Assembly (NCBI GenBank): GCA_036494715.1
Contig: DASXNY010000150.1
Location: forward strand, 1-64,000
From: JAICJR01 sp036494715
GTDB taxonomy: Bacteria > Actinomycetota > Thermoleophilia > Solirubrobacterales > Thermoleophilaceae
Direction of reading: 5' to 3'
DNA length: 64,000 nucleotides
Below, in pieces: positions 16,687-26,097 of this stretch; the first letter of the stretch is position 1, and each line of letters starts with the position of its first letter. The position numbers and the translations under genes were made by a program. The notes beneath the pieces are model-generated. The model had not been told where the DNA came from. It searched no databases and was given only the letters and a program-made list of their open reading frames with translations.

Positions 16687-17343
16687 ATGTTCGTCGCGCC
16701 GGGCACCGCGCCCGTTCCCTACAAGCTCACTCGCGATGTCGCCGAGCGGCTGGCTCGCAACTGGTGGCTGTTGCTGCTCAATGGCCTCGCGCTCATCGTG
16801 GCCGGCGTCCTCATCTTCAGCATCGACTGGTCGGTGCGGAGCCTTGCCACCTTCATCGGGGCGCTGTTCATTGTCGAGGGCGTGTCTCGCGGGCTCACGT
16901 CGGGCATCGACGCGCGTGTGGCGCGTGCCAACCTACTCAGCGGGCTGCTCTCCATCGCCGCCGGGATCGCGATCATCGTTTGGCCCAGCCCGGGTCTGCT
17001 GGCGGTGGCGATCTTCCTCGGCGCCTGGCTGATCGTGTGGGGAACGATCTCGGTCAGCGGCGCAGTCGCGGCTCGTGGGCTGCTGCCCAGCTGGTGGCTG
17101 CTCGTGATCATCGGAGTGCTCGAGGTTGCACTCGGGGTCCTCGCACTTGCTGACCCGGGCGCGACGCTTGCGGCGCTCGTGACCGTCGGCGGGATCTGGG
17201 CGGTGGCCATTGGCGCCATGCGCGTGGTGGCGTCGTTCGAGATCAAGCGCCTCCCGGACGACGTCGACCAGGCCTTCGCCGGGCCGACTCACAACGGGGA
17301 TGCCACCGAGCCGCGGAAGCCCGTGGCGGCCGCGGGCCACTGA
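16687..17343 (+). CDS. HdeD family membrane protein (DUF308)
   Basis: Inner-membrane protein of 218 aa with six evenly spaced helices arranged as three hairpins (from about 25 to 185), the HdeD layout. A repeated pattern is seen: NWWLLLLNGLALIVAGVLIF, NLLSGLLSIAAGIAIIVWP, SWWLLVIIGVLEVALGVLAL. HdeD in enteric bacteria is linked to acid resistance, but the role in actinobacteria is unproven. ATG 16687 has a GGAAAGG ribosome site 8 nt upstream. It is convergent with the LAL regulator. Confidence 0.85.
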   Translation: MFVAPGTAPVPYKLTRDVAERLARNWWLLLLNGLALIVAGVLIFSIDWSVRSLATFIGALFIVEGVSRGLTSGIDARVARANLLSGLLSIAAGIAIIVWPSPGLLAVAIFLGAWLIVWGTISVSGAVAARGLLPSWWLLVIIGVLEVALGVLALADPGATLAALVTVGGIWAVAIGAMRVVASFEIKRLPDDVDQAFAGPTHNGDATEPRKPVAAAGH

Positions 17344-17361
17344 CCCGCCGGACTTGACAGC

Positions 17362-20136
17362 TCAGATCGCGGCGGCGTCAAGCCTGTTGGCGCCGCCGCT
17401 TTGAGGCTGCTCGTCCATCGCCGCAGAGAGCTGGTTCCGCGAGGTGAGGTCGAGCTTGTTGAAGATCTTGCGCAGGTGATACGCGACCGTGTGGGGGCTG
17501 ATGAAGAGCTGGGCGCCGATCTCGGCGTTCGACTGGCCGCCCGCGGCCAGCTGTGCCACCTGTTGCTCCTGCGGCGTGAGCCGATCGCGGGTCTCGCTGA
17601 CGCGCGTCCGGGCTCGCTCACCCGTCGCCAGCAGCTCGATTTCGGCTCGACGAGCGAAGGCGGCGCCACCGGTGGCCTGCAGCATGTCGTGGGCAAGCCG
17701 CAGCTGGAAGCGCGCATCGCGCCGCCGCCGTCGCCGCCGCAACCACTCGCCGTACAGGAGCCGCGCCCGGGCGTGGTCCGTCACCACGCCGGACCGGCTC
17801 AGATGCTCCAGCGCCTCCCGGTAAAGCGGTTCGGCGTCGTCATCTGCTGCCAGCAGTGCGCGGGCGCGGGCGAGCAGACCCAGAGCCCAGGGCGTCCCGC
17901 TTGCGAGAGCTCGTTCGGTCAGCCTGGCAAGCACCTCGTGCGCCGTGTCGATGTCCTCACTGCGCGCTGTCGCCTCCACCGCGTCCGCAAGCGCCATCGA
18001 GCCGATGTACAGCGGGTCTTCCTCGTACACGGCCAGCGCGTGGGCGCGGGCTTCCTGATAGCGCCCGTGACCTAGCTCGAGTGTCGTCAGGCAGTACTGC
18101 GCGAGCGTGATTCCGAGCCCCTGTCCGCGCTCGAACGCCTCGGACGTCACCGCTTCGGCGACAGCTCGGGCCTCCTCGCGACCGCGCCAGGCGAGTACCG
18201 CCAGTCCCATCATCTCCTGCGCTCCGGGCATCGACGGTATCCCGTTGGCGGTCGCGATCTGCGCGGCCTCGGCGACCAGCGCATCGGCGGTTTCGATCCT
18301 GCCGCTCAAGAGCTCGTTCCATGCCAGGCAGCTCAGCGCGGCGGGCAGTCTCACGAGCGCGCCTTGGTTCCGTGCAAGCCGGACGTGAGTGCGAGCGGTG
18401 GCGGAGTGACGGTCGAAGTCGAAGAGCTCCCCCGTCGCGGTCCAGAGCATCCCGAGTGACTGGAAACTTGCCGCGAGCAGTGCATCATCCGCCTGCGGCT
18501 CGGCCGCGCGACGCCACCACCCCACCGCCGCGGGGTAACCGGTGGTGAGGCGCTCGGTGTAACCCCTGAGCATCAAGTTCGGGAGCGACTCGTCGTCGCC
18601 CAGGCCGAGAAGAGCGTTGGCAGCCTCTGCCACGTCGACCGTCGTGGTGCCGGTCGTCAGCCGCCCCGCCCACATGGCTGCCTCCAGCGCCTCGACCAGC
18701 GTCGCGCGAGCGGCTTGCGGGTCGACGTCGCGCAGTGCCATCGCAGCGTCGAACAGCAGCGACGGCGTGTCCCCGCCGCGCCCGTCGCCGAAGCGGATCA
18801 TCCCCTCCATGCGTAGCGCCTGGGCGCGAGCACCGGCGTCGACCAGGTGCGGCGCGGCCTGGTTGAGCAAAGCCTGCGCCCGTCCGTTCGCTCCGCCGGC
18901 GAGACTCGCCCCGGCAGCCGACAGCCTCCGCAGGGCCTGGAGCTGCGGATCGAGCGTCAGCTCGGCCGAACGCTCGAGGAAGGCGGCGGCTGCCGCACGT
19001 CCCCCTCGCTCCTGCGCCCGGCCGGCCGAGCGCTCGAGTTCCGCGGCGATGTCCTCATCCGGCCTCGCCGCCGCAGCCGCCAGGTGCCAGGCGCGGCGAT
19101 CGGGATCGAGTGCTGCGTCGGTGACCTCTGCCAGCGCCCGGTGCACGGCCCGTCGCTCATCGAGCGATGCCGCTCTGTACACGGCTGAGCGCACCAGAGG
19201 ATGCCGAAGCACAACACGCTCTCCGATTTCGATCAGGTCCGCCGCCACTGCCGGGCCGGCCGCGTCGCGGCCGACGCCAAGTCGCTCCGCCGCGCGCCAG
19301 ACCGTGATGGGATCGCCAAGCCGGTCCGCGGATGCCACCAGAAGCAACTGCCGTGTGTCGGGTGGCAGCTCCGCGGCTCTGCGTTGGAAGCTCTCCTCGA
19401 TTCGGCCCGACAGGGGCAACCGCGGGTGCGGCCCGAAACCCACGGCGAGCTCCGCGGGCGTCAACCCCCGCGGCAGCTCGAGCAGCGCCAGCGGGTTGCC
19501 TCGCGCCTCGGCGACGATGGAGTCCCGAACTCGCTCGTCGAGCGGCTGTCCCTCGGTGGTCGACGCCAGCAGGCTCCGTGCGTCGTCCTCGCCAAGCCCG
19601 TCCACGACGAGCTCGGCCAGTCCCGCCAGCTCGTCCGCAGGAGCACGGGTCGCAAACAAGATGACGACCGGCTCCGCCAGCAGGCGACGTGCAACGAAGC
19701 CGAGCGCCTGCGCAGACGCTAGATCGAGCCACTGCGCGTCGTCGATCACACACAACAGCGGCTCGTCTTCGGCGCTGGCGGACAGCAGACTGAGCGCGGC
19801 GAGCCCGACGACAAACTGCCGCGGCGCCTCGCCTTCGCTGAGCCCGAACGCCACGCTCAGCGCGTCCCGCTGGGGATCTGGCAGCCGCTCGAGGCCATCG
19901 AGCAGCGGTCCGCAGAGTTGCTGGAGCCCGGCGAACGCCAGGTCCGCCTCCGACTCCACACCGACGGCGCGGAGGACACGGAATCCGGATGCTGACCGGA
20001 CCGCGTAGTCCAGGAGCGCTGTCTTACCGACCCCTGCCTCGCCGCGCAACACCAGCAGGCCGCTTTCCCCGGCCCGCGCTGTCTCGAGCAACCCATTCAG
20101 CGCGCTGCATTCACTCTTACGGTTGAAGAAACGCAT
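17362..20136 (-). CDS. LAL-type LuxR family ATPase regulator (first copy)
   Basis: Large signal-transduction regulator of about 924 aa. The N-terminal AAA/STAND ATPase has a Walker A (GEAGVGKT, residues 32-39) and a Walker B (LLCVIDDAQW). A long helical, TPR-like middle follows, and the C-terminal LuxR HTH holds TPQEQQVAQLAAGGQSNAEI and ISPHTVAYHLRKIFNKL. Such LAL proteins (MalT-like) bind an inducer and ATP, then activate transcription. Starts at GTG 20172, ATG 20145 and ATG 20136 are possible; I use 20136 because it aligns with the start of the paralogue at 26098-28836. The target genes and inducer are not visible. Confidence 0.9.
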   Translation of the reverse strand: MRFFNRKSECSALNGLLETARAGESGLLVLRGEAGVGKTALLDYAVRSASGFRVLRAVGVESEADLAFAGLQQLCGPLLDGLERLPDPQRDALSVAFGLSEGEAPRQFVVGLAALSLLSASAEDEPLLCVIDDAQWLDLASAQALGFVARRLLAEPVVILFATRAPADELAGLAELVVDGLGEDDARSLLASTTEGQPLDERVRDSIVAEARGNPLALLELPRGLTPAELAVGFGPHPRLPLSGRIEESFQRRAAELPPDTRQLLLVASADRLGDPITVWRAAERLGVGRDAAGPAVAADLIEIGERVVLRHPLVRSAVYRAASLDERRAVHRALAEVTDAALDPDRRAWHLAAAAARPDEDIAAELERSAGRAQERGGRAAAAAFLERSAELTLDPQLQALRRLSAAGASLAGGANGRAQALLNQAAPHLVDAGARAQALRMEGMIRFGDGRGGDTPSLLFDAAMALRDVDPQAARATLVEALEAAMWAGRLTTGTTTVDVAEAANALLGLGDDESLPNLMLRGYTERLTTGYPAAVGWWRRAAEPQADDALLAASFQSLGMLWTATGELFDFDRHSATARTHVRLARNQGALVRLPAALSCLAWNELLSGRIETADALVAEAAQIATANGIPSMPGAQEMMGLAVLAWRGREEARAVAEAVTSEAFERGQGLGITLAQYCLTTLELGHGRYQEARAHALAVYEEDPLYIGSMALADAVEATARSEDIDTAHEVLARLTERALASGTPWALGLLARARALLAADDDAEPLYREALEHLSRSGVVTDHARARLLYGEWLRRRRRRRDARFQLRLAHDMLQATGGAAFARRAEIELLATGERARTRVSETRDRLTPQEQQVAQLAAGGQSNAEIGAQLFISPHTVAYHLRKIFNKLDLTSRNQLSAAMDEQPQSGGANRLDAAAI

Positions 20137-20245
20137 TTCGATCATGGGACTTGCGTCAGTGAGGGTCGGCACGGTGGGTCGAATGCGACGGTACCGGCGA
20201 AGCTCCGCTTTCTCCTGGGGCAGCTCAACAGGCAGCGGCCTCGCT

Positions 20246-20264
20246 GTTGTGGTCGGTTCACAAC
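20246..20264. promoter_or_regulatory. Inverted repeat between the LAL regulator and DUF1345 gene
   Basis: GTTGTG-N7-CACAAC, a perfect 6-7-6 repeat in the divergent intergenic region, about 110 nt from the LAL start and 43 nt from the DUF1345 start. It may be a regulator site or a small RNA hairpin; nothing more can be said. Confidence 0.35.
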
Positions 20265-20306
20265 GCTGGTCATAGCCGCCGGTTCGCGAGGATCGCGCGA
20301 TTTCGT

Positions 20307-20996
20307 ATGAGGAGTGAACACCCCGATGCAGAAGCTTTCAAGGTGATGGCGCAACGCGCCGACCACTCCGGACTCGCCGGCAAGCGCGTGGTGATCGGCG
20401 TGGGCGGTGGGCTCATTGCCGCGGCGATCGCGGCCATCGACGGATCCTCGTGGTCGGTCGCCGCGCTCTTTGCGTCGGACGTAGCCGCGGCGGTGTTCGT
20501 GATCTGGGTCTGGCTGACGATCGCCGACGCCGATGCGACGACGACTGGGGAGATCGCCCGCGCCGAGGACAGTTCGCGCGCTGCCGCCGAGGCCATTCTC
20601 ATCGGCGCCGGCGCAGCGAGCCTCGTAGCGGTGGCGTTCACGCTCGGACAGGCGGGACACTCCCACGCTCCGGGACGGGGCCTTCTGACCGCACTCGCCC
20701 TCGCCAGCGTTGCGCTGGCCTGGACCTCGGTGCACACCGTCTTCGCCCTTCGCTACGCCAGGCTCTACTACAGCCCGCCAGACGGCGGGATCGACTTCCA
20801 CGGCGAGGCTCCCGATTACCGGGACTTCGCCTATCTGGCGCTGACCATCGGCATGACGTTCCAGGTCTCCGACACCGACCTGGTCGGCAAGCCGGTGCGG
20901 CGGGTCGCGCTGCATCACGCCCTGTTGTCGTACGTGTTCGGCACCGGGATCGTGGCGATCACGGTCAGCTCGGTCGCCGCCCTGCTCGGGGGTTAG
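20307..20996 (+). CDS. DUF1345 family membrane protein
   Basis: Membrane protein of about 229 aa with four to five helices. The family block near the C-terminus is clear: HTVFALRYARLYY, a GIDF segment, PDYRDFAYLALTIGMTFQVSDTDL, then a final helix. DUF1345 function is unknown. ATG 20307 is used; ATG 20346 (Met-Ala-Gln) is an alternative, and frames further upstream run through the intergenic repeat. Divergent from the first LAL regulator. Confidence 0.82.
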   Translation: MRSEHPDAEAFKVMAQRADHSGLAGKRVVIGVGGGLIAAAIAAIDGSSWSVAALFASDVAAAVFVIWVWLTIADADATTTGEIARAEDSSRAAAEAILIGAGAASLVAVAFTLGQAGHSHAPGRGLLTALALASVALAWTSVHTVFALRYARLYYSPPDGGIDFHGEAPDYRDFAYLALTIGMTFQVSDTDLVGKPVRRVALHHALLSYVFGTGIVAITVSSVAALLGG

Positions 20997-21071
20997 ACAT
21001 ACGCACCGGGTATCGCACCGGCCGCCGCGCGGTCTAGTCGCTCAAAGCGGCTGCGCACAGGGTCGAATCGC

Positions 21072-21761
21072 ATGCTCCCGCTCTCCGATGGCATCCGCGC
21101 GCGGCGCTTTCCGTACGTCAACGTCGCGCTGATCGTCGCCAACTTCGCGGTCTGGATCTTCTATGAGCTGCCGCATCTCGGCCAGTCCGTGCACGACGCG
21201 TCGTTCTATCCCTGCACCGTCAACGGGTCGTGTCACGGCCCCGAGCCCTGGGGGGTGAGCTGGATCACCAGCATGTTCATGCACGGCAGCTGGGGGCACA
21301 TCCTCGGCAACATGCTGTTCCTCGTGATCTTCGGGAAGAACGTCGAGGACGCATTCGGCCATCTGCGCTACCTCGGCTTCTACTTCGCCGGCGGCTTCGT
21401 GGCCACGATGACCCAGACGCTCGTCACGCTTGTCCTGGGATCCGCGGCGGACGGACGGGTACCTAACCTTGGAGCGAGCGGAGCGATTGCCGCCGTGTTG
21501 GGCGCCTACTTCGTGCTCTATCCGGACTCACGCGTGCTGTCCCTCGTCTTCGTCTTCCTCGTGCGGATCCCGGCGTGGATCTTCCTCGGGCTCTGGTTCG
21601 TATACCAGCTGGTCGAGGGCAACTTCGGGATGCTCTCGGCACACGCCCACGGCGGTGGCACCGCCTTCTTCGCGCACATCGGCGGCTTCGTGTTCGGCGT
21701 CCTGGTTGCACGGCTGCTCGCCGGCGCGCACGCGCGCGAGCCGGCCACCGCGCCAGCCTGA
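21072..21761 (+). CDS. Rhomboid family intramembrane serine protease
   Basis: Six-helix intramembrane protease of 229 aa. The catalytic dyad is visible: Ser136 in NLGASGAIAAVLGAY and His202 in FFAHIGGFVFG. The oxyanion and L1 region is MHGSWGHILGNMLF (His76, Asn80). A cysteine-containing periplasmic loop (CTVNGSC) lies between the first two helices. It cleaves transmembrane substrates in or near the lipid bilayer; the substrates are unknown. It is not clearly in an operon: 75 nt after the DUF1345 stop and convergent with the PucR regulator. Confidence 0.92.
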   Translation: MLPLSDGIRARRFPYVNVALIVANFAVWIFYELPHLGQSVHDASFYPCTVNGSCHGPEPWGVSWITSMFMHGSWGHILGNMLFLVIFGKNVEDAFGHLRYLGFYFAGGFVATMTQTLVTLVLGSAADGRVPNLGASGAIAAVLGAYFVLYPDSRVLSLVFVFLVRIPAWIFLGLWFVYQLVEGNFGMLSAHAHGGGTAFFAHIGGFVFGVLVARLLAGAHAREPATAPA

Positions 21762-21787
21762 CATCCCGCATGGGAGACGAGTGACGG

Positions 21788-23023
21788 CTACGGATCCTGA
21801 GTGAGCCGGATGATGCGCAGCGCCACCTGAAGCTCGCACGCTCGCTGTTCGATTGGGTGCGGAAGGTCTTCCTGAGCCGCGTGAATCCGGTTGATGATCG
21901 TGTTCTCGTGAACGCCAAGGCGCTGGGCGGTGCGCCTCGGACTTAGGTTCTCCTGGAGGTAGACCTGCAGCGTTGCGGCGAGGCGCGCGGTGCGGTCGTC
22001 ATCGGCGGCGAGCGGGCCGAGCTCCGAGAGCACGAACGCCTGCGCCTGCTCGACGTCGACGCTTGCAAGCGCCGCCAGCGCCACCTCGTCGTAGCGCGTC
22101 ACGGGTCCCTGGCGCCGACGTGTGAGAGTCGCGATGCGGCGGGCGCTGAGCGCCTCCTGATGGCTGCGGCGAAAGCCCTCGATACCGGCGGCCGGAGATC
22201 CGCAGGCGGCCAGCACGCCGGGAAACTGACGCGGATCCAGGTGGAACCGCGCGAGCTCGTCGCCGTCGGCGCTCTCCGGCCAGATCACCCAGCCCGCGAT
22301 CAGCAGGCGCTCGCCGGGGACGAGCAAGGGCCTCGCCTCGGATATTGCCGCTGCGAGCTCCAGCCCGGCGCGCTCGAGCGGGGCGAGCGCCTCGCTGGCG
22401 GCCTCTTCCGGCCGCTCATGCCAGACCACGAAGGCAAGGTGCTCGCGCTCGAGGTCGTAGACCAGCCGGGCGCTCACGGCCTGGAGGTCGGTGATCTCGC
22501 CGCTCAAGACCGCCTCGACGGTCTGGGAGCGGACCGCCGCGGCACTGCGGACCCAGCGCTCGCGCTCCTCCGCATAGAGCTGCACGAGCCGCGCGCTCAG
22601 AGCCTCGATGAACTCGAAGGTCCACTCCGCGCCCAATTCGATCGCGCGAGCCTGCTGGCCGTCGGTGCCGGGGTCGGCGTGAACCGCTTCCGCCCAGCGG
22701 CGGAAAAACGTCGCGTGCCCGATGTGATAGGCGCGCAGCAGCGAGTCGAGCGGGACACCACGACGCACGAACTCGCGCGCGTACTCGATAGCGGCCGGCG
22801 GAGGTTCGGCCTCGCTTGGCGGGACCTCGTTCCGAACCATGTAGGCGAGGAGGCGCAGGACGCTCTCGCTGCTTGCGTAGGTCTCGTCGCCGAGGTCGCC
22901 GGCCTCGACGGCGGGGAGCTGAGCGTGGATCGCCTCGGTGATGTCGCGTGACACCGAGGGCAGCCAGTCCGGATCCACGGTGTAGCGCTCGACCAGATGG
23001 CGAAAGCGGTTCTCCGCTTTCAT
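21788..23023 (-). CDS. PucR/CdaR-type transcriptional regulator
   Basis: Regulator of 411 aa. The C-terminal about 60 residues form the PucR-type HTH (TLQVYLQENLSPRRTAQRLG then HENTIINRIHAAQE). The central GGDEF-like fold (about 180-320) is typical of CdaR/PucR proteins. The N-terminal helical part (about 1-160) contains RRGVPLDSLLRAYHIGHATF, a pattern shared by RsbT co-antagonist-like sensor regions in actinobacterial PucR proteins. The ligand is unknown. It is convergent with the rhomboid gene and the next gene upstream ends in a strong hairpin, so it is probably transcribed alone. Confidence 0.88.
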   Translation of the reverse strand: MKAENRFRHLVERYTVDPDWLPSVSRDITEAIHAQLPAVEAGDLGDETYASSESVLRLLAYMVRNEVPPSEAEPPPAAIEYAREFVRRGVPLDSLLRAYHIGHATFFRRWAEAVHADPGTDGQQARAIELGAEWTFEFIEALSARLVQLYAEERERWVRSAAAVRSQTVEAVLSGEITDLQAVSARLVYDLEREHLAFVVWHERPEEAASEALAPLERAGLELAAAISEARPLLVPGERLLIAGWVIWPESADGDELARFHLDPRQFPGVLAACGSPAAGIEGFRRSHQEALSARRIATLTRRRQGPVTRYDEVALAALASVDVEQAQAFVLSELGPLAADDDRTARLAATLQVYLQENLSPRRTAQRLGVHENTIINRIHAAQEDLPHPIEQRACELQVALRIIRLTQDP

Positions 23024-23063
23024 GGGCGAGAGCGTAATGGCTACACGCCCCTCGAAGATGCTG

Positions 23064-23100
23064 CGAGCGCGGAGGCCCGGGGCGAGGGCCTCCGCGCTCG
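23064..23100 (-). terminator. Perfect 15-bp hairpin terminator after the DUF1269 gene
   Basis: Left arm 23064-23078 (CGAGCGCGGAGGCCC), 7-nt loop, right arm 23086-23100. It lies 12 nt downstream of the DUF1269 stop on the minus strand and upstream of the pucR start. No U-tract. Confidence 0.7.
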
Positions 23101-23112
23101 ATGACGCCGTGC

Positions 23113-23736
23113 TCAGTGGCTGCTGCCGGCACCCACCGGGTGGCGGTGGAGCTTGGCCTTCAGCTCCTCGATCTTGGCGTGGATCTTCTCCTTGGCCTGA
23201 CTGCGGCGCTGGTCTCGAAGCTCCTTCCTCGCGGCCCTCTTGGCGGCTCGCTGAGCCTCCTCGGCGGCGGCGATCTCGGCCTCGACGTCGTCGACGTCGC
23301 GCCGGAGGATTGTTCCGCCCAGCTCCGCCATCGCAGCGTCGAGCACCTCGGGGCTCTGCTCGCCGACCTGCGCCAGCAGGGTCGAGCGGCCCACCTGAAC
23401 TGTGCGTCCCAGCTCCGCTAGAACGGAGTCGGTCTCCTCATCGTCGTCGATGTCGAAAAGGGATCCGATCAACAGCCCCATCGCGCCCCCGAGGAGGACG
23501 CCGAAGGGTCCACCCAGGATGCCGATGATCAACCCGACGATCCCCCCGCTTGCGGTGCCGGTCAAGCCGTCGTCGCCGACCACGTCCTTCGTATCGAGCT
23601 GACCGTCCTCGCGCCTGACGACCACAGCGGCCTCTGAGAGGCTCACCTGACGCTGGTCGTCCATCTCCTTGAGCTTCGTCAAGGCGTCATAGGCCTTGCT
23701 GTTCTCGCCAAAGGTCACAGCAATGACGCTGTCCAT
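23113..23736 (-). CDS. DUF1269 family protein with glycine-zipper membrane segment
   Basis: Protein of 207 aa. It begins with the DUF1269 pattern (MDSVIAVTFGENSKAYDALTKL, shown only in part here) and a basic-acidic strand region. A glycine-rich hairpin follows (about residues 62-92, GGIVGLIIGILGGPFGVLLGG), like outer- or inner-membrane glycine zippers. The last 60 residues form a charged coiled coil rich in Ala, Lys and Glu. Function is unknown; members are often stress-induced. ATG 23736 has an AAAGGAG site. It is divergent from the AI-2E transporter gene. Confidence 0.83.
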   Translation of the reverse strand: MDSVIAVTFGENSKAYDALTKLKEMDDQRQVSLSEAAVVVRREDGQLDTKDVVGDDGLTGTASGGIVGLIIGILGGPFGVLLGGAMGLLIGSLFDIDDDEETDSVLAELGRTVQVGRSTLLAQVGEQSPEVLDAAMAELGGTILRRDVDDVEAEIAAAEEAQRAAKRAARKELRDQRRSQAKEKIHAKIEELKAKLHRHPVGAGSSH

Positions 23737-23869
23737 GGCGCTCCTTTCGTCGCGTTTGCCCGGTGGAGCGAACCTGGGGCGACGGGCGCGGGAAGGGGAT
23801 ACCGCGGAGCAGCCGTGGCCAGACCCAACGGTTATGCGGTCGGCGGCCGGGCGCGCCTACGGTCAGACC

Positions 23870-25030
23870 ATGGTGGACGGCGCGGCGAACGGCCGCTCTC
23901 ACGGAGTGAAGGAACCCCGCGCCGTCGCGGTGCGGCTGGTCGCCCCGACGGCCCGCGGGCTGGCGCGGACGCTCTTGCTGGTGGCGGCCTGCGCGGGCTT
24001 CCTGTATCTGCTCTTCCTGCTTCGGAACGTGATCCGCCTGGTGGCGATAGCGCTGTTCCTGGCCATCGCCCTGAAGCCGCTCGTCGACGCGCTTTCAGGC
24101 AGGCGCGCTCCCCGGGCGCTGGTGATCCTCGGCCTCTACCTGGTGATGGCGATCGCGATCGTCGCGATCGGAGTGGTGATCGTGCCGGCGGTCGCCGGGG
24201 AGGTGAAGGCGTTCGCTCACCACTCGCCGACGTACGTGCACGACCTGCGCAACAACGCGACTTTCCGGCACTACGACGACCGCTACCACATCAGCTCGAA
24301 GCTCCAGAACGACCTCAAGACCCTGCCCAGTCACGTCGGAGGCGCGACACGCGCGCTCGGCAGCGTCACCGTGGGTGCCTTCCAGGTCATCGGTGAGCTG
24401 GTGACGGTGCTGTCGATCGCGTTCCTGCTGCTCCTGCATGGCGAGCGCTATGCCGGGATGGCGCTCGATCTCGCCGGCAAACGGCGAGACCGCTATGCGC
24501 GCCTCATCAAGCAGGTGGAGGGCGCGGTAGCCGGCTACGTGCTCGGGAACGTGGTGATCAGCGTGCTGGCTGCCATCGCCACCTGGGTGGTACTCACCAT
24601 TCTCGGTGTGCACTACGCGCTCGCCTTCGCGATCGTAGTGGCGTTCTTCGACCTGATTCCACTGGTCGGCGCAACGCTGGGAGCCATCGTCGTGTCGGTC
24701 GGCACCCTGACGGTTCACTTCCCCGAGACGACGATCATCTGGATTGCGTTCATCATCGTCTGGCAGCGATTCGAGGACTACGTGGTCCAGCCGCTCGTCT
24801 ACAGGCGAGCTGTGCAGGTCAACCCGCTGGTGACGATCGTGGCGGTACTCGCGGGCGCGGCGCTCCTGGGCGTGCTAGGCGCGCTGCTGGCGATTCCGGT
24901 CGCCGCGGGGATACAGATCATCCTGCGCGACTGGTGGTCGGCGCGTGAGGGGAACGACGTCGCCGCCCGAGCTGCGGGAAGCGGCTCTCTTAATCCCGCG
25001 CCGGCCGAGGCGGCAGAGCGCGGCGCATAA
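23870..25030 (+). CDS. AI-2E family transporter (PerM/TqsA-like)
   Basis: Membrane exporter of about 386 aa with roughly eight helices. The N-terminal half has two helices (about 30-75), a third (about 85-105) and a large extramembrane loop (about 110-185). The C-terminal half carries the family block GYVLGNVVISVLAAIATWV and the conserved FFDLIPLVGATLGA, followed by QRFEDYVVQPLVYRRAVQVNPL. Members export autoinducer-2 or act as Na+/H+ antiporters; the substrate here cannot be assigned. ATG 23870 is chosen because the upstream in-frame codons run into the DUF1269 gene. Confidence 0.86.
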   Translation: MVDGAANGRSHGVKEPRAVAVRLVAPTARGLARTLLLVAACAGFLYLLFLLRNVIRLVAIALFLAIALKPLVDALSGRRAPRALVILGLYLVMAIAIVAIGVVIVPAVAGEVKAFAHHSPTYVHDLRNNATFRHYDDRYHISSKLQNDLKTLPSHVGGATRALGSVTVGAFQVIGELVTVLSIAFLLLLHGERYAGMALDLAGKRRDRYARLIKQVEGAVAGYVLGNVVISVLAAIATWVVLTILGVHYALAFAIVVAFFDLIPLVGATLGAIVVSVGTLTVHFPETTIIWIAFIIVWQRFEDYVVQPLVYRRAVQVNPLVTIVAVLAGAALLGVLGALLAIPVAAGIQIILRDWWSAREGNDVAARAAGSGSLNPAPAEAAERGA

Positions 25031-25124
25031 GCGCGACGTCTGGCGAATGCCGACCAGTGGTGTGCGGCTTACGGCGGCCGCGACGGATGAATGACGCATG
25101 AGCGAAACCGGGAAGGGAGCACCA

Positions 25125-25649
25125 GTGCCCACCAAGACGTCCTCAAACGGGGTCCAGTCAAACGGTCACGGCCACGCCGTGATTCGCCGGATCGGTCCAC
25201 TTTTCCTTCCGGAAAAGCTCCCGCCTCCGGTGAACCCTGCGCTCGTCAAGCAGGCCGAGCAGCGGGCAGACAGGGCTCAGAACCGGCTCGCAGACCGCAT
25301 CACGTCGTTCTCCGGCTCGATGACGTTCGTCTACCTGCACATCATCTGGTTCGGATGCTGGATCGGCTTCCATGTCGAGAAGTATCCGTTCGGGCTGCTG
25401 ACGATGATCGTTTCGCTCGAGGCGATCTTCCTCTCGACGTTCGTGATGATCAGTCAGAACCGAGCGGACGCCAAGCGCCAGGTGATCGCCGACGCGCAGT
25501 GGAAGACGGTGAAGGAGGAGGACTCCCAGAACCAGGAGCTGCTCGAGCTCTCGCGCCAGATCCTGAAGCTCACGCAGGAGGTGCGTTCGTTGGCCGACGC
25601 GCCTGAGTCGAGTCACAACCGCACACAACGAGAAGGAGCACAGTCGTGA
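25125..25649 (+). CDS. DUF1003 family membrane protein
   Basis: Protein of about 174 aa. A basic N-terminus leads to RADRAQNRLADRITSFSGS and two helices (about 66-86 and 93-114), with FIGFWILLN-like spacing replaced here by YLHIIWFGCWIGFHV. The typical DUF1003 tail MISQNRADAKRQ then a coiled coil follows. GTG 25125 has a strong AAGGGAG site 5 nt upstream; ATG 25098 is an alternative nine codons earlier. Family function is unknown (often described as cyclic-nucleotide-linked membrane proteins). Its stop overlaps the BON gene start in GTGA. Confidence 0.83.
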   Translation: MPTKTSSNGVQSNGHGHAVIRRIGPLFLPEKLPPPVNPALVKQAEQRADRAQNRLADRITSFSGSMTFVYLHIIWFGCWIGFHVEKYPFGLLTMIVSLEAIFLSTFVMISQNRADAKRQVIADAQWKTVKEEDSQNQELLELSRQILKLTQEVRSLADAPESSHNRTQREGAQS

Positions 25650-26092
25650 ATTCGGACGTTGCAATCGAGGACGACCTGCGAGAACTGCTGTTGGTCGACC
25701 AGCGCATTTCGGACCCGGGCGCCATCGCCGTCTCGGCCAACCACGGCCTGGTGACGCTGCGCGGAACGGTCGGGACCTTCGCGGCACGTCGCGCCGCCGT
25801 CAAAGACGCCCGCAGCGTGGAGGGAGTGGACGAAGTCGACGACCAGCTTCAGGTCCGGCTGCTCGACGAGGACCGTCGCGCGGACGCTGACATTCGCGGC
25901 GTGGTCCTACAGACCCTCGAGTGGGACTCACGGGTGCCCGCAGAGCTGATCGACGTGAAGGTGGCGGACGGTTGGATCACCCTGAAGGGCGACGCGAACT
26001 ACCAATTCCAAAGCGACGCAGCCTTCGACGACGTGACGAGGCTGGGCGGCGTCATCGGCATCACGAACGAGATCCGGGTTACGACTCCTTGA
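25646..26092 (+). CDS. Tandem BON-domain protein (first copy)
   Basis: Protein of 148 aa made of two BON domains (about residues 5-70 and 77-146). Both show the VxVxxGxVTLxG core: IAVSANHGLVTLRGTV and VKVADGWITLKGDA. BON domains bind phospholipid and are found in envelope-stress proteins such as OsmY; this copy has no signal peptide, so it may act on the inner face. The GTG start overlaps the DUF1003 stop, with AAGGAG 8 nt upstream, so the two are translationally coupled. It is closely related to the BON gene at 28975-29421 (same length, near-identical second domain). Confidence 0.88.
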   Translation: MNSDVAIEDDLRELLLVDQRISDPGAIAVSANHGLVTLRGTVGTFAARRAAVKDARSVEGVDEVDDQLQVRLLDEDRRADADIRGVVLQTLEWDSRVPAELIDVKVADGWITLKGDANYQFQSDAAFDDVTRLGGVIGITNEIRVTTP

Positions 26093-26097
26093 CGGCG

